Part shown: in pieces, positions 6,997 through 10,887 of the stretch
Layout of the letters: each line of letters opens with the position of its first letter
Position numbering within the stretch: position 1 is the first letter of the stretch
The notes under the pieces: generated by a model
What the model was told of the DNA's origin: nothing
Database searches by the model: none
The model's input: only the letters and a program-made list of their open reading frames with translations
Assembly (NCBI GenBank): GCA_027003085.1
Contig: JALWYR010000248.1
Location: 1 to 10,887 of the forward strand
DNA length: 10,887 nt
Origin: Flavobacteriales bacterium
Lineage (GTDB): Bacteria > Bacteroidota > Bacteroidia > Flavobacteriales > Flavobacteriaceae
Direction of reading: 5' to 3'
Program-made: the position numbers and the translations under genes

Positions 6997-7030
6997 CACC
7001 GACCCGAATTTCAAAGCACGCCGTCCCTTT

Positions 7031-9574
7031 ATGACACCGCACTCCGACGACAAAATCATACGCGTGAGCGATAAATTCCAGGACTGGTTCCTGGACTATG
7101 CTTCCTACGTGATATTGGAACGCGCCGTTCCGGCCCTGACCGACGGGCTCAAACCCGTGCAGCGCCGTATCCTGCACGCCATGAAAGAAATGGACGACGG
7201 CCGCTACAACAAGGTGGCCAACATCATCGGGCAAACCATGCAATACCACCCCCACGGCGATGCTTCCATCTACGATGCCATTGTGGCTTTGGGTCAAAAG
7301 GATTTGCTCATCGACACCCAAGGGAACTGGGGCAATATCCTTACCGGCGACGGCGCCGCCGCCGCCCGCTACATCGAAGCCCGTTTGTCCAAATTCGCAC
7401 TGGACATCCTTTACAATCCCAAAATTACCGAATGGACGCTTTCCTACGACGGCCGCAAGCGCGAACCCGTCCACCTGCCGGCCAAATTTCCCATCCTCCT
7501 GGCCCAAGGCGCCGAAGGTATCGCCGTAGGTCTGTCCACCACCATTTTGCCGCACAATTTTAACGAACTCATCGATGCATCCATCAAAATCCTTCAAGGC
7601 AAAAAGGTGGAAATTTTCCCCGATTTCCCCACCGGCGGAATGGTGGACGTAAGCCGTTACAACGACGGTAAGCGCGGCGGAAAAATCATCATCCGCGCTA
7701 AAATCGACATCGAGGACAACCGCACCTTGGTTATCCGTGAAATTCCCTTCAAAACCACCACGGGAAGTTTAATCGACAGCATCGTCAAGGCCAACGACAA
7801 CGGCAAAATCCGCATCAAAAAAATCCTGGACAACACCGCCGAACAGGCCGAAATACGCATTCAACTCCCCCCCGGCGTTTCGCCCGACAAAACCATCGAC
7901 GCCCTCTATGCCTTTACCAAGTGCGAAGTGTCGGTTTCGCCCCAGGCCGTGGTCATCTACGAGGACAAACCCCGCTTTATGGGCGTGAGCGAAATCCTGG
8001 AACATTCCACCCAACATACCAAGGAACTTTTGCGGCGCGAACTGCAAATCCAATTGGACGAACTCCAAGAACAATGGCACGCCGCCAATTTGGAATTGAT
8101 TTTTATCGAAAAACGCATCTACCTGGACATCCAGGAACAGGAAACCTGGGAAGGCGTGCTCCAAGCCATCGACCAAGGCCTCAAACCCCACATCCGCCAC
8201 CTCAAACGCGAAGTAACCCGCGACGACCTCATACGGCTTACTGAAATCAAAATCAAGCGTATTTCCAAATACGACCTCAACCGCGCCCGCAAACACATCG
8301 AGGACATCGAGGCCCGCATTGCCGAAAAGAAACACCACCTGGAAAACCTCACTCAATACGCCATCGACTTTTTCCGCAACATCAAAAAGAAATACGGCAA
8401 GGGGCGCGAACGCCGCACCGAAATACGCAGTTTCGAAAACATCGAAGCGGCCAAAGTGGTGGTGCGCAATGTCAAACTCTATGTCGATCGCAAAGAGGGC
8501 TTTGTGGGCACCGCCCTGCGCAAGCACGAGTATGTGGCCGATGTGTCGGACATCGACGACATTATCATCTTCCGCGCCGACGGCAAAATGATGGTTACCA
8601 AGGTGGCACCCAAAACTTTTGTGGGCAAGGACATTATCCACGTGGCCGTGTTCAAAAAGAAGGACACGCGCACCGTTTACAATATGATTTACCGCGACGG
8701 CACCCGCGGTCCGGTTTACAAGAAACGTTTCCACGTTACGGGCATCACCCGCGACAAGGAATACGACCTGACCATCGGCGCCAAAGGCAGCAAGGTGCTT
8801 TGGTTTACGGCCAATCCCAACGGCGAAGCCGAAACCGTAACGGTCTATTTGCGCCCTTCGGGCCGCAGCCGCAAGACCAAGTTTGATGTGGATTTCAGCC
8901 AGTTGGCCATCAAAAGCCGCAACGCACGCGGAAATTTGGTTACCAAGCTCCCCGTCAAGGCCGTAAAACTCAAAGAAAAAGGCGTTTCCACCTTGGCGGC
9001 CCGCAAACTATGGTTCGACCCCGTGGTGGGGCGGCTCAACACCGAGGAGCGCGGCCAATATTTGGGCGAGTTTGCCGGCGACGACCGTGCCTTTTACATC
9101 ACCGCCGACGGCCAAGTGGAGGTTTTTGTGCCGCAATTGGAAAAACATTTCCCCGACAACCTGGAATTCATCTATAAGCTGGAATCCGGTAAACCGCTCA
9201 CAGTCATCTATTTCGATCCCGCTTCAAAGCGCTATTACCTCAAACGCTTCCTGCCCGGAAAACTCACCAAACGCGAAGCGGTCATCCCCGAAGGCACGCG
9301 TTTCAAGGCCGCTTCCTACGATTGGCGTCCGGTGGTGGAAATCCACTACAAAAAAGACGGCAAGGAACCCAAACAAATCAACGCCGGGGAATTTATCGCC
9401 GTCAAAGGCCATACCGCCAAGGGAAAAATGCTCGACCGCGACCCGCTCAAAAAGGTTTTGTTCATCGAGCCCTTGCCCTACGAGCCGCCCCATCCCGAAC
9501 CCGATAATGACAAACCCCAACCGCCCGCTTCTTCCGGCGACGACGACGAACCCCGCGAACTGACCCTGTTTTGA
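7031..9574 (+). CDS. parC: DNA topoisomerase IV subunit A (type IIA topoisomerase A subunit)
   Basis: This is the DNA-breaking and rejoining subunit of topoisomerase IV, which works with ParE to decatenate chromosomes. The 847-residue product begins with DKFQDWFLDYASYVILERAVPALTDGLKPVQRRIL, the A-subunit winged-helix region. It has YHPHGDASIYDAIV and the catalytic tyrosine Y114 in AAAARYIEARL. A long coiled-coil region follows (about 330-450, rich in Glu, Lys, Arg), then the C-terminal DNA-wrapping domain. I see no QRRGGRG gyrase box, which favours ParC over GyrA. The tail is acidic and proline-rich and ends RELTLF, as in other Bacteroidota homologues I recall. The frame extends to an ATG at 6926, but homology starts after the ATG at 7031. 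It is strongly GC-rich, in contrast to cas9. No parE is adjacent: the left neighbour is divergent and the right one convergent. Confidence 0.93.
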   Translation: MTPHSDDKIIRVSDKFQDWFLDYASYVILERAVPALTDGLKPVQRRILHAMKEMDDGRYNKVANIIGQTMQYHPHGDASIYDAIVALGQKDLLIDTQGNWGNILTGDGAAAARYIEARLSKFALDILYNPKITEWTLSYDGRKREPVHLPAKFPILLAQGAEGIAVGLSTTILPHNFNELIDASIKILQGKKVEIFPDFPTGGMVDVSRYNDGKRGGKIIIRAKIDIEDNRTLVIREIPFKTTTGSLIDSIVKANDNGKIRIKKILDNTAEQAEIRIQLPPGVSPDKTIDALYAFTKCEVSVSPQAVVIYEDKPRFMGVSEILEHSTQHTKELLRRELQIQLDELQEQWHAANLELIFIEKRIYLDIQEQETWEGVLQAIDQGLKPHIRHLKREVTRDDLIRLTEIKIKRISKYDLNRARKHIEDIEARIAEKKHHLENLTQYAIDFFRNIKKKYGKGRERRTEIRSFENIEAAKVVVRNVKLYVDRKEGFVGTALRKHEYVADVSDIDDIIIFRADGKMMVTKVAPKTFVGKDIIHVAVFKKKDTRTVYNMIYRDGTRGPVYKKRFHVTGITRDKEYDLTIGAKGSKVLWFTANPNGEAETVTVYLRPSGRSRKTKFDVDFSQLAIKSRNARGNLVTKLPVKAVKLKEKGVSTLAARKLWFDPVVGRLNTEERGQYLGEFAGDDRAFYITADGQVEVFVPQLEKHFPDNLEFIYKLESGKPLTVIYFDPASKRYYLKRFLPGKLTKREAVIPEGTRFKAASYDWRPVVEIHYKKDGKEPKQINAGEFIAVKGHTAKGKMLDRDPLKKVLFIEPLPYEPPHPEPDNDKPQPPASSGDDDEPRELTLF

Positions 9575-9640
9575 TTTTTCTCAACCGGCAACGCATTATC
9601 GTGTAAACATAATCAGTAACGATGCCGGAAAATACCAAGT

Positions 9641-9653
9641 CGAACGAAGTTCG
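9641..9653 (+). repeat. Short inverted repeat after parC
   Basis: CGAAC-GAA-GTTCG forms a 5-bp stem, and flanking ATAC/GTAT (9632-9635 and 9654-9657) can extend it with a bulge. It lies 66 bases past the parC stop and has no T tract. It could stabilise the 3' end of the mRNA. Confidence 0.3.
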
Positions 9654-9709
9654 GTATGCAGGCTAAACAGGCAATGTCAAAATACCGCCGTCTGAAAGTG
9701 TCCCAAGCA

Positions 9710-9750
9710 TTTTTCCGGGAGTTTATTTAACATTTACCGGCCCGGAAAAA
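9710..9750. terminator. Candidate bidirectional hairpin between convergent parC and tonB-like genes
   Basis: TTTTTCCGGG (9710-9719) and CCCGGAAAAA (9741-9750) are perfect 10-base inverted copies separated by 21 bases. The symmetry and position between two convergent genes suggest a shared transcription end. It lacks a classic terminal T run on either strand because the A/T tracts are part of the stem, so the assignment is provisional. Confidence 0.4.
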
Positions 9751-9761
9751 TTCGGAGTAGC

Positions 9762-10541
9762 TTAAAACAAATACCTGATATAGCCGTATGACAGTGGCGG
9801 CCCGTTGGGGTCGGCATTAAAACGGGTGCGCCGGGCGTAGCGCAAGGCCGCATCGATAAGGCATTCTTTGGTGGATGTGGAACGCTTCGGGTCGTATTGG
9901 GCATGCACCACACGCCCTTGACGATCAACTTGGATGTTAATCGAAATCCATCCGTGCATATCGTCGGGGCAGGTGTAGATAGGGTTTCGTAACGACACTT
10001 TCCAGCGTCCGCGCACAAAATATTTGATGCGGCTGGCTCCTTTAAAACTTTTTTCTTTGACCAATTTTCCGGGATTGGTAATTTGTTCAACCGGATTGTC
10101 CAACCGGGGTTGGAGTTGGGGTTGTTTTACCGGGCCTTGGTCATCGAAGTCATCGGATTCGTCGTCTGCAATTTCGTCGGGGTCCTGACTATCGGCTCCG
10201 GTATTCCGGCTTTCGGTTTCCCAATTTTCGTCCTGCCATTCGTTGGAAGCCAGTGTGTGCAACCTGTTGTTGTTCAGGTATTTACTGATGTCTGGAATTT
10301 TTTCGGGCGGGGGTGTTTTAAGTTGCTCAAAATCGAAGTCCTCGGTTTGGAAATCGATTTCCATCCGTTCTTCGCGGGGCGGAGCCGGAAAATGCAGCGT
10401 CGAAAGCCAAAATATTATCGCCAGTTCCACAATCAAGGCAGCCAAAAGTGCACGATGCCGGGAGTGTAGACCGAACAACAATCGGTTTGCGGCTTGCCTT
10501 GTTTTTTGCCAAAGGGATGATATGACCGGTAATATTTTCAT
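9762..10541 (-). CDS. TonB-like energy transducer protein
   Basis: A 259-residue inner-membrane-anchored protein. It has a basic N terminus, one transmembrane helix at about 31-50 (ALLAALIVELAIIFWLSTLHF), a PAPP/PPP segment, and an acidic, Asp-rich linker at about 100-140. The C-terminal domain from about 165 has the TonB pattern: ISINIQVDRQGRVVHAQYDPKRSTST, then CLIDAALRYARRTRFNADPNGPPLSYGYIRYLF. TonB proteins pass proton-motive energy to outer-membrane transporters. Bacteroidota carry many divergent copies, and no ExbB, ExbD or receptor gene is next to this one, so its partner is unknown. It converges with parC and is divergent from the YrdC-domain gene with about 100 bases between the starts. 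The ATG at 10541 is supported by a TAACTTTG element just upstream. Confidence 0.82.
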   Translation of the reverse strand: MKILPVISSLWQKTRQAANRLLFGLHSRHRALLAALIVELAIIFWLSTLHFPAPPREERMEIDFQTEDFDFEQLKTPPPEKIPDISKYLNNNRLHTLASNEWQDENWETESRNTGADSQDPDEIADDESDDFDDQGPVKQPQLQPRLDNPVEQITNPGKLVKEKSFKGASRIKYFVRGRWKVSLRNPIYTCPDDMHGWISINIQVDRQGRVVHAQYDPKRSTSTKECLIDAALRYARRTRFNADPNGPPLSYGYIRYLF

Positions 10542-10556
10542 ACGGAATTACGGCTG

Positions 10557-10564
10557 CAAAGTTA
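10557..10564 (-). promoter_or_regulatory. Putative -7 element of the tonB-like gene
   Basis: On the minus strand this reads TAACTTTG, matching TAnnTTTG, 15 bases before the ATG at 10541. The upstream -33 site is not a clean TTTG. Confidence 0.45.
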
Positions 10565-10618
10565 ATCGAAACCCTAGAAACGGGCTTATCGAAACAACGT
10601 GGCTAACATGTTTTTTGT

Positions 10619-10626
10619 TATCTTTG
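10619..10626 (+). promoter_or_regulatory. Putative -7 element of the YrdC-domain gene
   Basis: TATCTTTG matches TAnnTTTG exactly and ends 16 bases before the ATG at 10643, giving a leader of about 10 nt. No -33 TTTG is present at the usual spacing. Confidence 0.45.
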
Positions 10627-10642
10627 ATAGAAAATAAGCATT

Positions 10643-10887
10643 ATGGCCCGTTACATCAAAATTTATCCCGACAATCCGCATCCGGTGCGCATCGACGAAG
10701 CCGTTGAAATTTTGCGGAACGGGGGGTTGGTGATTTATCCCACCGACACGGTTTACGGCCTGGGCGCCATGCTCACCAAAGCCCGGGCGGTGGAAAAATT
10801 GGCCCGCATCAAGGGCGTTAAACCGCAACAGGCCAATTTTACCTTGCTTTTTCATTCATTGAGTCAAATGTCGGACTATATCCGCCA
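10643..10887 (+). CDS. YrdC/Sua5/YciO family protein (threonylcarbamoyl-AMP synthase-like), 3' end cut by window
   Basis: The first 81 residues are visible: MARYIKIYPDNPHPVRIDEAVEILRNGGLVIYPTDTVYGLGA and onward. The GGLVIYPTDTVYGLG core is the signature of the YrdC fold, which in Sua5/YrdC makes threonylcarbamoyl-AMP for the t6A modification of tRNA position 37. The following segment (IKGVKPQQANFTLLFHSLSQMSDYI) resembles the YciO branch (NFTLMCRDLSELSTY in E. coli, from memory) more than the KGRP-PL segment of Sua5. True synthase activity is therefore likely but not assured. The gene runs off the right edge. Confidence 0.88.
   Translation, partial: MARYIKIYPDNPHPVRIDEAVEILRNGGLVIYPTDTVYGLGAMLTKARAVEKLARIKGVKPQQANFTLLFHSLSQMSDYIR

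Noticed and set aside
6926..7030. N-terminal extension of parC from the upstream in-frame ATG
   Set aside because: The added 35 residues resemble no A-subunit start, and a possible promoter element lies inside them. The ATG at 7031 directly precedes the conserved sequence.
7769..8734. Long minus-strand open frame (321 codons) inside parC
   Set aside because: It is antisense to a well-conserved, GC-rich gene. Its composition (mostly Val, Phe, Gly, Asp, Ala) is what the complement of biased third codon positions gives, and no domain is recognisable. The same holds for the minus-strand frame at 6920-7597.
1..10887. CRISPR array or single degenerate repeat
   Set aside because: I scanned both strands for GTTGTGAT-like starts and for regularly spaced direct repeats of 30-50 bases and saw none. 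GTTGT and ACAAC strings occur but none continue into a sequence that pairs with the anti-repeat. A degenerate copy could escape reading by eye.
1..10887. tRNA, rRNA, insertion sequence or transposase genes
   Set aside because: No cloverleaf, rRNA-like segment, transposase motif or paired terminal repeats were seen on either strand.

Overview
This window looks like a Bacteroidota chromosome segment, probably from Flavobacteriia or a near relative. The evidence is repeated Bacteroidota-type promoters (TTTG, about 20 nt, then TAnnTTTG), an outer-membrane protein of a family I know mainly from flavobacteria, a Bacteroidota-style topoisomerase IV A subunit, a TonB-like envelope protein, and genes that mostly lack strong Shine-Dalgarno sites.

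Layout, left to right. (1) Positions 1-911 look like an accessory patch. It holds a short, apparently 3'-truncated relative of phage Mu gpG-type virion morphogenesis proteins (+), a small very basic protein (-), and a small two-helix membrane protein (+). (2) Positions 927-5288 (-) encode an intact, large (1453 aa) type II-C-like Cas9 with all RuvC and HNH catalytic residues. (3) In the 207-nt gap upstream of cas9, on the opposite strand, is a convincing tracrRNA gene at about 5369-5451. It has a promoter, an anti-repeat, the ACAATAAGGC segment also present in the Neisseria meningitidis tracrRNA, two small hairpins, and a strong hairpin-plus-T8 terminator. (4) Positions 5496-6770 (-) encode a secreted or outer-membrane beta-barrel protein, divergent from (5) parC at 7031-9574 (+). 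(6) A TonB-like protein at 9762-10541 (-) converges on parC. (7) The start of a YrdC/YciO-family gene at 10643 (+) runs off the right edge.

The most interesting unit is the cas9-tracrRNA pair. It contains both host-side parts needed for RNA-guided interference, but no cas1, cas2, csn2, cas4 or CRISPR repeat is visible. Cas9 is instead bounded by a phage-like remnant with small unknown genes on its 3' side and by ordinary chromosomal genes on its 5' side. It may be an effector that uses an array elsewhere, a remnant of a locus that lost its adaptation genes, or a Cas9 kept for another role such as regulation. The sequence alone does not decide between these. The rest of the window (envelope proteins, topoisomerase, YrdC-domain protein) is ordinary chromosomal content. 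No gene-free stretch exceeds 300 bases.
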